A stretch of 64,000 nt of DNA, from assembly GCF_017916325.1 (NCBI RefSeq), contig NC_090145.1, positions 336,501 through 400,500 on the forward strand. The letters run 5' to 3'. The stretch's first letter is position 1, and each line of letters begins with the position of its first letter. The notes under the pieces are model-generated. The model worked only from the letters and a program-made list of their open reading frames with translations, did no database searches and was not told where the DNA came from. Shown here in pieces: positions 39,208 through 50,300 of the stretch. The DNA is from Leishmania martiniquensis (lineage: Eukaryota; Euglenozoa; Kinetoplastea; Trypanosomatida; Trypanosomatidae). Made by a program: the position numbers and the translations under genes.

Positions 39208-40114
39208 GGTGTGCGGTCGATCACCGTAGGACACTTGTCTTTGCGTGCAGCGACAAGTTTGTGATTACAGAGTTACGCGGTAACGCAGCAAAGGACCGAG
39301 TGCGGAGGTGGCACTCTCCCCAAATGGAGGCGAGACGGCCAGCGGGAAGAGGCAAAAGGGGGGCAACGATGGTATAGCAGCGCCAAATGGGGGAGGAGGA
39401 CAAGAGAAAAGGCGCAATTGATTCGCTTGGTGTTCTTGCGTGCACGTGCAAATGGGTAGAGGAGGCAAGAATGCCGAGATGGGCGAGCAGTGCAGAGAGG
39501 GAGAGAGAGGCAAGATGGAAAAGATGAGTCGTTCCGCCTTGGGAGAAAGAGAGGGGTCACACTGAGTGTTGTGCGCACGTGTCTGTCAAGGTTTGCAGCC
39601 CAAGAGCACCGAGAGACACCCGAGAAAATACACAAGCAGCAACGGGACAGAGTCAATGCGAAGCAATGAGTTGGAGAGGTGCAGTGTTTCTGTGTTCCGC
39701 ATAGGAGATGCAGTGAGGCAACACGTTCCAGGGCAGTGAGGCATCACCTCACCGTGCAAGCACAATGATTCGTCCCTGAAGCCGAGCTGTTTCGAGTTGT
39801 CACAGCCGCGCGTGAGACAGTTGGCGATCGTGCGCACACTTGAGCTTTTCCCCTCTCGGGTGCGCATGTATGCGTGTGTCTGGAGTCCCTTCTATAAGCA
39901 AACGCACCGCGGGAAAGGCATCGCACATCGCACAAGAGAGTCCACAGCGCAAGACGCGAAAAGGCTGCATCCATAGGGTTGCTCGAGAGACAAGCTGGCA
40001 AAGAAAGGTGTGCCACTCAGCATGTCCATCAGCGACTGGGACGTCTCACCCCACAGTGGCTAGCCTGTGCTGGCTGCGTTGCGGCCGCCGTCACCGGTGC
40101 CCTCTCCTCTTCTC
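39208..40114. other. Intergenic spacer
   Basis: No gene seen. Short uninformative frames only; plus-strand purine-rich segments (39340-39560) fit minus-strand pyrimidine tracts upstream of the MDR gene. Confidence 0.6.
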
Positions 40115-42469
40115 TCACTCGCCGGTAGCAGTGGTGACGCCGCTGCTTTGATCTCCCTGCTCACCCTCGCGAGGACGCTTCGCCACCTTGACGGAGCCCG
40201 ACGCGCCTGCCGTCGGTCCCAACGCTACAAGGGTCATCTGCTTCGTCTTGATGGACGCAGTCTCCGACTTCGCCTCGCCCGAACTAGGCGGCGACAGCAC
40301 CCAGTGTCCCGCCTCTTCGGCCGTCACCAGCGGTGCCACAGGCCCCGGCGCACTCCCATCGCCCGCTTCGCTTGCCTTGAATGCAGCGTCAGCAGTGGCC
40401 TCAGCGGCATGCCTAACAGGGGCCTCCACTGCGTCATCAATATCCGTGTCATTATCCGCATCCTCATCCTCGTTCCCGCTTCTAGCCGCCCCGTCCCCGG
40501 TCCTGAGACTGGCGCGGCCCTCTCCTGGCGATCTCGCCTTCTTCGAGGAAGCAACGCGTGCAAAGAGTCGCTCATCAGTCGACGACCATGGCTCACCACG
40601 CAGGACGAGCGAACGGTGACGTCGCTCATAGAAGCGCTTGATGGTCCGCTCAATCTCAGCCCTGGCGACTCCGATGCAGAGCTGCTGCTCCTTAAAGGCA
40701 CCTAATATCATCTTGGTCGAGACTTTGCTGTTTGCTGCAACGATCGTGTGCAGCGCCTTCAGCTCAAAGTCTGTCATTTCGCGTCGGTTCTTCAGCGCGG
40801 CCTCCATCAAGGCGCGCTGCCGCTTCGCCTCCAACTCCTCCGCGCTCAGGCCCTCGTCTCCACCAGCCGGGATGCCAGCGCTGGCGCATGTGAACGCGTT
40901 GAGCTCGTTCTCCAAAAGCTTAGAGAAGTACGCCCCGGTCAGGGGAGCAAAGCGCTCCAGTTCGTCGAAGCCTCGAAGTGGGTGTTCATCGATGGGAATA
41001 CCGACAAACGGACCACTGTAGGACGGCACAAGCTTGTCCTTTTTGCGCAGTCGATTCAAGCGGCGCTGCCGCGCCTCCATAATCTTGCGCTGGATGTCGC
41101 AGTCGGAGTCCTCGTCGTCGTCATCGTTGATAAACTCCAAGTCACTGCTGTCAAGGGAATCCAGGTGGTCGGCCTCGTCCGAGTCGCCAGAAGAGGACAC
41201 GGCAATATCCTCATCGCCCTCCATGACGTCCCAGTCGTCACCCGAGTCGTACTCGTAGTCGATGTTGGACAAGCGAGGAATGCCGCGCCCCAGCGGGAAC
41301 CGACCCATCTGCAGCAACTCCACCTCATTCAACTCACCCTCCTGTAAATGGTTGTAGGTGCCGAAGTAGGGCGGCCGAGACTGGCATGGATCGTACCCGA
41401 TGGCAAAGAAGCCAGCAAACACGACCTCGTTGTCAAACGACGCATATGGGTCGGGAACGGCGGCGTGGAAAGCGCAGCCGCACTGGCGCAAGAGGTCGCG
41501 CACCGGCACCTCCTGCGAGTTGGAAGCCTCAATCAGAGAATTGAAGTCGCGCACGCACACCTTCGCTTTCGAAGGCGCTCTTTGATCGAAGTGCATGGGC
41601 GGGTGCAGCAGAGAAGACTCTTCGTCTACCATGTGATTCCCGGACCTCTTTGGGTGTCGCCGCGCACCGCCGTGCACCGCGTGAGGGGAGACGCTTACGA
41701 TCGAGGCTTCCTCCTCATTATGCGAAATCCTCTCTGCCGGCCGCATCCAAACCTGCAGCGCAGCAGGAACAATCCGCTTGTCCGGGACAAACGCGGAGAA
41801 CAGCCTGTTCTTGTCGCTCTCCGTCTTGACAGTGCTGCTTAGGAAACCGAAAAGAGCGAGGCTGTTCGGTGCCTCTTTCGGCACTTTAAGCGCCGCCTTT
41901 TCTGCCTCGCGCGCTTTCTGTTTCGCTTCCCTCTCAGCCTCCTGCTCCTCCTCTCGCGCCTTTCGGCGTGCCTCCCTTTCAGCCTCCTTCTCTGCCTTCC
42001 GTTCGTCACGCTCCGCCTCCTTTAAGATGCGACGACTCTCTTTTTCATCTTCGTAGAGGGCTCTGCGCACGTCCATCTCTGCTTTCATCACGGCCGCTTC
42101 TTCTTCCTTCATTCGTCGACGCACCTCTCGTTCCGCTCTCCGGGCATCGCGAGCCCTCTTTTTCTCCTCCGATGAAAGTATGTGTCCAAGAGAAGCAAGC
42201 GGCATGTCATTCTTCTCCGCCACCGCACCGCTCGTCCCCTCCGCGGATGACTCGGTAAGGAGCTCAGTGCTTTGTCCTTTATTCTCCTCCAGCTCATGTG
42301 GTTCAGGCTCCGGAGAGCTATGGCAAGCCTCTGAGTGGCCGCTAGCGGGCACAGGCTTGTTGTTCGGCTGCTGTGGTGCCGCCTTGTTTTTGAGACTTTG
42401 TAGCAGAGCCAGGGCCTCGTCGATACGGCTTGGCTCTATGTTTTTGAGCAATTCGGTGATGGCGTCCAT
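40115..42469 (-). CDS. Chromatin assembly factor 1 large subunit (CAF-1 p150/CAC1-type), 784 aa
   Basis: The ATG at 42469 is the first in frame. CAF-1 deposits newly made H3-H4 on replicating DNA together with PCNA; the large subunit is its scaffold. Visible family features in order: a short N-terminal region, a highly charged KER-like helix of Lys, Glu and Arg (about residues 102-198), and a compact LALFGFLSS motif (205-213). A conserved segment QSRPPYFGTYNHLQEG (363-378) follows, equivalent to the family's RPAYWGTW. Directly after it, DYEYDSGDDWDVMEGDE (404-420) runs into a long acidic stretch (to about 457), which corresponds to the acidic histone-binding ED region. The C-terminal third includes a helical segment around TDFELKALHTIVAANSKVS, reminiscent of the winged-helix region, and a disordered end. 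The nucleus is its expected location. The assignment rests on the ordered motifs. Confidence 0.82.
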   Translation of the reverse strand: MDAITELLKNIEPSRIDEALALLQSLKNKAAPQQPNNKPVPASGHSEACHSSPEPEPHELEENKGQSTELLTESSAEGTSGAVAEKNDMPLASLGHILSSEEKKRARDARRAEREVRRRMKEEEAAVMKAEMDVRRALYEDEKESRRILKEAERDERKAEKEAEREARRKAREEEQEAEREAKQKAREAEKAALKVPKEAPNSLALFGFLSSTVKTESDKNRLFSAFVPDKRIVPAALQVWMRPAERISHNEEEASIVSVSPHAVHGGARRHPKRSGNHMVDEESSLLHPPMHFDQRAPSKAKVCVRDFNSLIEASNSQEVPVRDLLRQCGCAFHAAVPDPYASFDNEVVFAGFFAIGYDPCQSRPPYFGTYNHLQEGELNEVELLQMGRFPLGRGIPRLSNIDYEYDSGDDWDVMEGDEDIAVSSSGDSDEADHLDSLDSSDLEFINDDDDEDSDCDIQRKIMEARQRRLNRLRKKDKLVPSYSGPFVGIPIDEHPLRGFDELERFAPLTGAYFSKLLENELNAFTCASAGIPAGGDEGLSAEELEAKRQRALMEAALKNRREMTDFELKALHTIVAANSKVSTKMILGAFKEQQLCIGVARAEIERTIKRFYERRHRSLVLRGEPWSSTDERLFARVASSKKARSPGEGRASLRTGDGAARSGNEDEDADNDTDIDDAVEAPVRHAAEATADAAFKASEAGDGSAPGPVAPLVTAEEAGHWVLSPPSSGEAKSETASIKTKQMTLVALGPTAGASGSVKVAKRPREGEQGDQSSGVTTATGE

Positions 42470-42832
42470 TCTTTCGATAACCCTATATGAAGGTGCTAGT
42501 AGAGCTCATGGCCAAATATGCCGGCCGACAAAGGCCAGCGGTGAAGAGAGGCCACAGTGACCGGGCAGAGGGTCCGGAAGATGAGTGCCGGGGTGCAAAG
42601 ATCGAGTTCACAGTGGGGTCACTGTGGCGTATCCTCGTGTCGCCATGAGGCGCTTTCACAGAAGAATCGGCATCTTCTAGGCGCGAGATTCAGTTTGTAT
42701 CATCAAAGAAGTCAAGCGAATTCTCCTTCGGCGCCATGCGCGCTTTCTACATGGGTCAGCAGAGTTCAACTATTTGGTCAGGGAAGCAAGGGGTATAAGA
42801 GACACGTGGCCTTGATGATTGGTTCCACATGG
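42470..42832. other. Intergenic spacer
   Basis: A short spacer of about 360 bases between the EF-hand-like gene and the CAF-1 gene. No gene or distinct repeat is seen. Confidence 0.6.
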
Positions 42833-43636
42833 TTATCGAAAATGAATGAAGCAGTTCAAAAAAGCATCCTCCTTTAGTACATCGTGCTTTGCGTCCTTGG
42901 CAAAAAAGTATAGGTCCTGCAACTCTTTCTGCGTCAAAGCCTGCGCGGCGGCACCCTCGGTTTGCGAGATCCTCAAGAGCTCCTCCAGCTGCTCCACGGC
43001 AATGCACCGGGCGTGCGTCCCGCCCGTTGTCACTATCATCATCTTCCCACTCGCTTCCCAGATTGTGTTGAAACAGGAACGAATGTCGCTTTCCGTGGCG
43101 TTGTATACGACGGAAGAGACGCGATTTGGGAATCTAGGATGGGGGCAGGGAAGCACTTGAGGGTCATATGCCAGAACGCGGGTGTGAAGCAGCTCTACCA
43201 AGAGCGCGCGCAGCTGCTCACGGTCAGCGTACATGCCTGGCCGCTGAATCGGCTGCACCTGGCTGGCTGCGCCGTTTTCCAGCGATATATCCTCAGCCTT
43301 CTGCGCAATCATTGCTGTGACTTGAGCAAACTGGTCATCAGTCAAGCAAAGGCCCAGAGACCGGAATATGCTTGGCACCTTGATCATCGGAATCGGTCCC
43401 TCGCGGTGGGCAGCCCGCTGCGGCGACAATGTGTCGACGGTGCACGCTGTGATCGCGACATCAGCTGCCGCCCCATGGGTATCGAGGACTTTCTTGCGCA
43501 CCACTTTGGGAATGTATAGTATCTCATTTAGCTGCTGGCGGTACGCAGCATCCGGGTCGGGCACCATCTTTGTGGGCTTCTTCCCACTCTTCTTCCTCCC
43601 CCTCCCTTTCTGAGAGGGCTTTACCAAAGACGGCAT
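42833..43636 (-). CDS. EF-hand-type protein resembling DRC8/EFCAB2, 267 aa
   Basis: The open frame reaches 43684 through a TTG; the first ATG is at 43636, giving 267 residues. A Lys-rich N-terminus (residues 8-24) precedes a calmodulin-like helical arrangement. IFRSLGLCLTDDQFAQVTAM matches the family's 'IxRSLGxxPTxxEL' helix pair. Later elements are SDIRSCFNTIWEA, VEQLEELLRI, and LTQKELQDLYFFAKD with DAFLNCF. The acidic Ca2+-ligand loops are mostly degenerate, as in EFCAB2, so Ca2+ binding is doubtful. EFCAB2/DRC8 is a subunit of the nexin-dynein regulatory complex of motile flagella, which would suit this flagellate. A generic EF-hand protein is the alternative. The insert between the two halves (about residues 140-175) is longer than in the animal protein. 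Confidence 0.72.
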   Translation of the reverse strand: MPSLVKPSQKGRGRKKSGKKPTKMVPDPDAAYRQQLNEILYIPKVVRKKVLDTHGAAADVAITACTVDTLSPQRAAHREGPIPMIKVPSIFRSLGLCLTDDQFAQVTAMIAQKAEDISLENGAASQVQPIQRPGMYADREQLRALLVELLHTRVLAYDPQVLPCPHPRFPNRVSSVVYNATESDIRSCFNTIWEASGKMMIVTTGGTHARCIAVEQLEELLRISQTEGAAAQALTQKELQDLYFFAKDAKHDVLKEDAFLNCFIHFR

Positions 43637-43959
43637 TTCGTCCTGTGAGAGCTGATGGGTTCTCAGATGGAAGTGAAGTACCAAAAGTGTCCAAGGGTAT
43701 GCGTGTGTGTGTATGTGTATGTGTGTCGATACGTGTGCAAAAGACAGCTCGATGAAGTCTTATCTCAAGAGTACGCTCGTGGACTCAGCCCTTCAAAGCG
43801 AGAGTCTAGAGCAGCGCGCTTCTCAACACCGGTCGCAACGACCGCCAGCGCGCAGCCGTCATCGTGCAAAGCATCTGTGATTTTTATTTTTTGCCACCCT
43901 GGTACACCCCATGCGGTCCGTAGGAATAACATTAATTTTTAAAAAGTCGACGAGAGCCT
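43637..43959. other. Intergenic spacer
   Basis: A short spacer with a TG microsatellite near 43702-43735 and an AT-rich patch (43876-43948) next to the stop of the UbiB-family gene. No gene seen. Confidence 0.65.
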
Positions 43960-45747
43960 CTAGCCATGGGCTTCGTCCGATGTGAAGAGCTTCCGTAAAA
44001 TGCTCCTGCCCTTTACCACAGCCATTTCAGTGTACGTACCGATCTTTTCCGGCCTTACAATATCTACTGAGTCTCGCAGTAAAGCAGTGGCGCCGTATGT
44101 GCCTTGAAGCTTATTCGCAAGGAAGTAAAGCTCCCCCTCCTCGAGAAATGCCATGAGATACGGGGCTGCTTCAGCGAATATATTAAAGTCGGGCAACAGC
44201 TTTCGACCCAGCCCCTCTCCCACGATCACCGAGAGAACGAGTGAAGCAAAGTTACCATCCAAAGGAATGTGGTTCTCGCGGACAGTGTCCATTACCTTTC
44301 TCAGGACAGTGCCGATCTGGACTTTACTGAGGCGGAAGCCTGCCGTTCCAGGTGCGACCATGTCGAAGACGTGCTTCATCTCATTCCTGAACCTCTCCCG
44401 GTTTACTGGATCCTGAGTGTCTCTCATAGAATGCGGCAGACGATCGATCATTAGATCCGCCCCGAGCTCGCCATCACCGCAAGCAACGGCGGCAAAGAGC
44501 GAGATGAAATTGTTGCGCTCCTCCCTGGAGAGGGTTGTGACCAGACCAGTGTCGAGCACCACAACCTCAAACTGCAGCTTTCGCTTTCCGTCAGGGTAGT
44601 ACTGCCGAACACCGTCCGTCTTATTAGTGCGCAGAAGAATGTTGCCAGGGTGCAAATCCGAGTGCACAAAGTTGTCCTCAAAGAGCATCTTGAAAAACAT
44701 ATGACAGCCCAGCTCTGCCACACCCTTCAGCTCCTCGCTGTATGCCACATCCTGCAGTGGCTCGCCCTCCTCGAATGTTTCAAAGAGCACGTCTTCCGTA
44801 GACAAGGAGAGCAGCGGAGTGGGGAAAATGACACCGTTAACTCTGCGGAAGTTATACTTGAACTGCATCAAATTGTCGCCTTCGACCAGTAGGTTGAGCT
44901 GAGAGCGTATTAGTGACGAGAACTCGTTGATGCTCGCGTCCAAGTTGAAGTAGCGCAGCCCAGGAATGATTCTGTTTCCGATGCTAACAAAAAGACGCAT
45001 AGCTGCCAAGTCGGCCGACACTTGCTCGCGTATGTGAGGGTGCGTAACCTTGAGCGCAAGTTCTGTACCAGCTGGGATGCCATCGATGCTCTCGCGGAGC
45101 TTCGCTCGGTGTATTTGCGCAATGCTACCGCTCTTGATCGGAACCTTTTCGATCTCCAAGATGTAGCGAAGCGCATTGTTGCCTTTGCAAGAGCCACTGG
45201 TGAGAACCCTGCGGAGAAGTCTCTCAGTGTGTGACCATTTGTGCGGGTCCGTATTGTCATACAGCTTTTCGAGCGTCTTGCACATTTGATCAGGAAAAAA
45301 GTCAGGACGCGTAGCCATCCACTGGCCAAGCTTGATGTAGCTCGGCCCCATCGACGAGAGGAAGCAAAGAATCTTTTCGTGAAATATGCGTTCGGGGCAC
45401 AGCCGCAAGCCGTACGTGAGAAATCCGTACCACAATACGGGAACACACCCTACGAAAAGCAGTGCGATGCGGTACGCGACGTAAAAGAAAAACACCACGC
45501 TGTGCATAGACCGCGCCTCTGGCAGCAAACCATCACCTGCTGATGTTCCCGCGACGTAGAGCTTTGTTGTCCGCACCGGTGTCGGCATCCTCCTGCACTG
45601 ATCTTCACGCAAATACCCAGGGAGAAAAAGCTTGCTGTAGCAAACATAAGCGCCAAGGGTGCCACAGCCGGCGGCCACTACGCCAAATATACGCACCTGA
45701 CGGCGACTAAGGGCGGTCACCCTCCGTTGCAGCTCGGCAGTTGCCAT
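43960..45747 (-). CDS. UbiB/ABC1/ADCK-family atypical kinase, ADCK2-like, 595 aa
   Basis: The ATG at 45747 gives 595 residues. The family supports coenzyme Q biosynthesis or lipid homeostasis in mitochondria. Two hydrophobic segments (about residues 19-42 and 83-113) suggest an N-terminal targeting/membrane region. The family hallmark KLGQ is at 139-142 (SYIKLGQWMATRPDFFP). The kinase-like core has SGSIAQIHRAKL (206-217), the nucleotide-pocket Lys in LALKV (230-234), the catalytic-loop equivalent HSDLHPGN (362-369) and LDTGLV (398-403) where kinases have DFG. The DTG in place of DFG/DFA and the membrane-spanning N-terminus favour an ADCK2-type member over COQ8. The C-terminal third is helical. 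It sits between the DRC8-like gene and a 7.7-kb gene-poor stretch. Confidence 0.9.
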   Translation of the reverse strand: MATAELQRRVTALSRRQVRIFGVVAAGCGTLGAYVCYSKLFLPGYLREDQCRRMPTPVRTTKLYVAGTSAGDGLLPEARSMHSVVFFFYVAYRIALLFVGCVPVLWYGFLTYGLRLCPERIFHEKILCFLSSMGPSYIKLGQWMATRPDFFPDQMCKTLEKLYDNTDPHKWSHTERLLRRVLTSGSCKGNNALRYILEIEKVPIKSGSIAQIHRAKLRESIDGIPAGTELALKVTHPHIREQVSADLAAMRLFVSIGNRIIPGLRYFNLDASINEFSSLIRSQLNLLVEGDNLMQFKYNFRRVNGVIFPTPLLSLSTEDVLFETFEEGEPLQDVAYSEELKGVAELGCHMFFKMLFEDNFVHSDLHPGNILLRTNKTDGVRQYYPDGKRKLQFEVVVLDTGLVTTLSREERNNFISLFAAVACGDGELGADLMIDRLPHSMRDTQDPVNRERFRNEMKHVFDMVAPGTAGFRLSKVQIGTVLRKVMDTVRENHIPLDGNFASLVLSVIVGEGLGRKLLPDFNIFAEAAPYLMAFLEEGELYFLANKLQGTYGATALLRDSVDIVRPEKIGTYTEMAVVKGRSILRKLFTSDEAHG

Positions 45748-47300
45748 CGGTCAAAATATACCTTGAATGTGAAGAGTAGCGTAGGAAGACGTGACAAGAG
45801 ATAATACGAAGACAACGTGTAGTGATGCAAGGGTTCGCTTAGAGCCCTTCAGGGGATGCTTTCAGTACATTGAAGTGATCCCTCCTTGTGGCAGAGGCCT
45901 GACCACGCCAAGCGTAGTTGGTTTCAGTTTGATTGGACCCTTCGATTAGCCAGTGTGTGCTTCATTGCACACTATCTTCCTGATAAGTACAAGTGTGAAA
46001 AGGGACAAGAAAAAAGAGATCCTAAGATTAGACTACGGAGGGGGACACGACGCGCATAGAAAACCCTGTTTGGCTCGTAGAGAACCAAGGAGAAGCTGCA
46101 AAGAGCCCAGTGGGGACCTCTCATTAGGGTGTTTCCGACACGCATGCCACAAAGAGGCGCTGGCACTCCTGCACCATCCGTGTGTTAGTTGCAAGGGGCG
46201 AGTAGCGACGCCACTGACTCAGGGCATACAACCTTGTGTCTGAGAAAGAACGAGGGAAGGTTTCCTTTTCACCTCTCATCTTTCTCGAGGCGGCACCCTA
46301 TCGTCCTTACTCTCCTCTCAACAATAATCCGTCTTGTCTTTTCAGTCGTACGCCTTTCCGCTGCTGCCCACATTGTCCCCTTCCCCCCCCCCCTCCCCAG
46401 TTCCCCACGCCCTTCCGATCGCTCACCGAGCACACACATCGTGGCAGTGACATTTATGAAGCGACCTCAGGAGACAAAGGCGTGTCGGATCTCTTTTTTA
46501 CCATCCCAGGCCAAGAATAGCATCAACCAAAAGGTATCGAAATGCACCGGCTGTTTAGTTACATCCCCCGCCATGCTCTTTCTATATGACCTCTGTAGAC
46601 CTGACCTGGCAAGAGAAAGACAGAAAGCCCGTTATGACTTCAGAAACCGCCGCCAAAATCTGCTTCTCACCAGAAATGCTGCAAAGGAGGGCCCCGAGGA
46701 GCACCAGCCAAAGCCCCAACACACCCGCGGCCACACAGCGCACCAAGCATGACATACACTGCTCTTGAGGTGGAAGAGGATCGTGCAGAAAGCTACAAAC
46801 AACAGCTTTCCTTTCGCAGAGCCACTGCGTCTCGGCAGTGCAGGCGTACGCTGCGGCGCGAGTTCCTCTTTTGCGGGCCTCAATCTAGCCAGCGACCTTT
46901 CATAGCTATGAGGATTCTCCGCGCAGGCGTTGCTAAGTAGTTTGTTTCGCCTAGTCTTATAGGCCTTTCTCTAGCTTTCCAGAGAAATCCGTAGCGTAAG
47001 TCCCGGTGGGCTCCGGCAACTTTGCTCTGTGATCTTGGCCGACTGCGCACCCCACAAAGCGCGCCACCCAGCACCAGCCCACAGGCATCACCACCACCGC
47101 CCTGATTTCACCGGTTACCATGGAGAGCACCCCCTTCCAAATGGCTACCTGGCGCCGTCTGGCACTTTGCGCGGTGCTTCTCTACACTTTCGGAGTCTTG
47201 ATAGTCGCGCCTATCCGCCTTAAAGCGCAAGAGGCACTTTAGCTCAAACACTTCGCCGCAGAAAGCGGGGAGACAGAGAAGCCACGCCATTAGCTTCCCC
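45748..47300. other. Gene-poor spacer upstream of the UbiB-family gene
   Basis: No convincing gene in either strand. The longest frames (under 190 codons) lack conserved-looking texture. A C-run lies at 46385-46396. Unlike most spacers in this window, there is no (TG)n microsatellite. Confidence 0.6.
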
Positions 47301-50300
47301 ATCCGTTTTGAAGAGTTGGAACGCAAAAACGAATTGCGACTTTTCCCCCAACGCGAGAACAAGAGGCAGATGGCGCAGCGAAGGACAACCGGGCCCCCTC
47401 TTCGAAAAAGGGGTTCGCCCCTCGCAGCCCGCCCGCGGTTGGCGCGCCACGCCCCGGGGCCAAACCCCCGCGCGCGGCCCCGCCATGAGAGGAAATGCCC
47501 CTAGCCGCCCAGCGGCCCCCCGCCTAAGCGCCGTTAGCGCAGCAAACAAAACCTTTCAAACCCGCCCCCCACCGGAGGAAACACCGCCACCCTTTGGGGC
47601 GAAACAGCCCCCTTTTTCTTCTTTTACCACACCACCCCACCGCGCAAAAGCCGGCAGACGCCGGCCACGGCCCCGCCCCACCGACGCCGCCGGAGCCCCT
47701 GTGCCCCCACCCAAAGAAAAAAGCGCCCGCCGCCAAACCGGCGCATTTGCCCAGAGAGCCCGTGGCTTTCGGGGGCCCCCAGCCCCCAGCCCCCACACAC
47801 GCGTAGCCCGAGCGGCGCCCAATGGACCCGAGCCGGTCGCAAGCCCATCCCAAAGAGGCCAAACGCAAGCCCCTTCCCGCGCCAAGCGCCCACGGCCCCC
47901 CTGGCATCGCTAAAAAAAGGCCCCCTGAGGCACGCCCCACCACCTTCAAGGAAAGGGCCGGAAGCCCAGGCCAGGGCTGCGACACCCCCAGCGCCCCCGC
48001 GCGCCCCCCCCGGCCCCCCAAACCGCCGCACCCCATATGACGCGGCGCAGGCTTTCGATGTGGGCGCGCGGGTGCCAAAACGGCAAAACCCGGGAGGCCC
48101 GGTGTTTTCTAGCGCCCCCGGCCGGATGAAAAGGTCGCCAAAAGCAATATGCCCACGCGCCCGGCGTTGTCCAAAACCCTCGTTTTCTCCCAATCCTTAT
48201 CGAGGCCCCCCTTACCCATAAGGGGCTTAACGTAAAACCAATTCACGCAGTCTGGGTTCCACAATGCCGGGCGACTTTATTTTGAGAGAGAAGAGAAGCG
48301 TGAGGGGAGGAGAAAAACATGATGTAGGTGGCTGATGCTCCTGCTAGTCGCATGCGCTTGAACAGCCCCCCTCCACATTTGGGGGGTAAATCTCGCCGCG
48401 GCTTCGCTGCGCTCGCGGGTCTCATTTCTCCTGTAAGCAGCCTTCTGGCCAGGACCAGCCCTCGTCCCCCTCACGGCGCGTGGGGACACACCGCCGGGGA
48501 CGCTGGTCGACAGAGCACACCACTATCGTTTTACGAAAAAGAGCGCACGCAGACATTAGGCTGCTCGCGGGACGGGAAAGAGGTGCAGACGGGCTCCGCC
48601 CGCGAGTGCGCTTATACTTAGTGGTGGGCCCCTCGCTTCGCAGCCCGTATAGGCAGTGCCACCCGAACACCACTCACGGGCCTGGTGGGGTGTCGGCGCG
48701 TCTGCTCCCTAACAGGATGGGGGGAACTAGGGAGCCGCATGGCAACACGTTGACTGGGCGCAGCCACTTACTTATCAATAAGGAAAGCAATCAACCGCTC
48801 ACAGAATAATCAACGCTCACAGAATAATCAACGCTCACAGTTTGCAGCAACGGTGTAGCACCGGGCTGCGGTTACGAGTTCAACGAGAAGACAAATTATT
48901 TAGGAATACGGCGCAGCCAACTGTTACGGGACAGACGAAAGCTTCGACAGGCACCCTCACTGCCGCTACCGGGGGCCTGTCAACAACCTCCTGGGCGGGC
49001 GGGTGGGCGTTTTTTCCCCCGAAACTATTGTGTGAAAGGCGATGGTGGCGTGGAGGGCGAGAGGGCTTCGCTGCTTCACCGGGTATCCACCGTTTGCGTG
49101 CAGAGCACTCATGTGTGTGCAGGGGAGACGGTGGGAAAACGCAGAGCGAGAGGTAGAGTCATCATCCCGCGCACACAAGGTGGCGTCCACGCGTGTCCGG
49201 TGCCGTGCAGCCTGGTCGGCGAGCCGGGCCTCCGGTTCACCTCCGCCCCATCTGGCGGGGCAAAAAACGCATCGAGCTCTGTTGTCCGATTGGCAAGCGC
49301 ACCCTACATTACCCGACACGCTCTAACCTCGCACAGTTGACCTTTTTTTTTGGATAAGCCCGCATCTGTGGACCTCACGGGGGCGCCCTGGGGACAACAA
49401 GGCTGCTGTGCGCACCCGCCTCTTTCACCCCTGCCACTCGCAAGTCCAAGGGGCGCTTAAAAATAGGCTTTTACTGGACGTAAGGGCGGGTGAATCGGCG
49501 CCAAAACCCGCCGCCACAGGTGATCTATCAAAACACAAAGCCCTTTGCCTGCATGGGTTAGTGTCTAGAAAAAGGGCCCTTTTCAACGCCACGCACCCCG
49601 CGAAAAGAGCGCAGCGCTTTTATACCTATGATAGAAGGAGCGAAAGCGACATAGGCCCAATGGTAGAGGCACGTGGGCGCAGAACCTTTCCTAACAGCAT
49701 GAGAAAACAGATGTTTTTGGGATCTCAGAGAATCTGACAATCTTGCGAAGCATTCCGCGACGCCCGAAAGGAAAAAAACGAGCGGGGCCGGGGCATCGCC
49801 ATTTGGGAAAGGATGTGGATGCCCAAAAATTCAATGCCTTTTTGCAACTTTAGAAGCCGGCCACCCCTGAAGCGGAGAGCCGCGACATTGCCGTTGTGAG
49901 GCAGGAAAACACGCCCCCCCCACACCACGCGAGCTCAGAGCAGTTCTTGGGAATGTTTAAAAGGCGGGGTTGGGCGGTTCATGGTTTCCCGTGCCGAATC
50001 GCGGCAAAGGGGCTCCCCAGCCTTTCCGGACGCCGCGGGCGCGACGATCACTAGTGAAAAACAACCGACCCCGCCGGTAGCAGAAAATTCAAGCCAACAG
50101 AGCCCAAAATGATCCTACGCCGGCGTTACGCAGAACTGCAAAGCTTACAAGCGGGCGGGGGGCCGAACCGCACGCCAAAGCACTTTATTGCGGGCTTTTT
50201 TTGCTCGACCTGTTTCAAATCCTGAATTTCGACGCCTCGGGGCCTGCCAAGGCTCTATGGGGTCTGAAAAACAGTTACCGCCGCGTCTTTCCCTTTTCTT

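Noticed and set aside
47524..48193. Overlapping 180-190 codon frames on both strands of the C-rich block
   Set aside because: Frames open on both strands at once reflect the scarcity of A/T for stop codons; the translations are Gly/Ala/Arg/Pro-rich without motifs.
48400..49330. A possible SIDER-type degenerate retroposon
   Set aside because: Some GC-rich stretches felt SIDER-like, but I cannot identify the conserved 5' signature or an A-rich tail with confidence, so it is not called.
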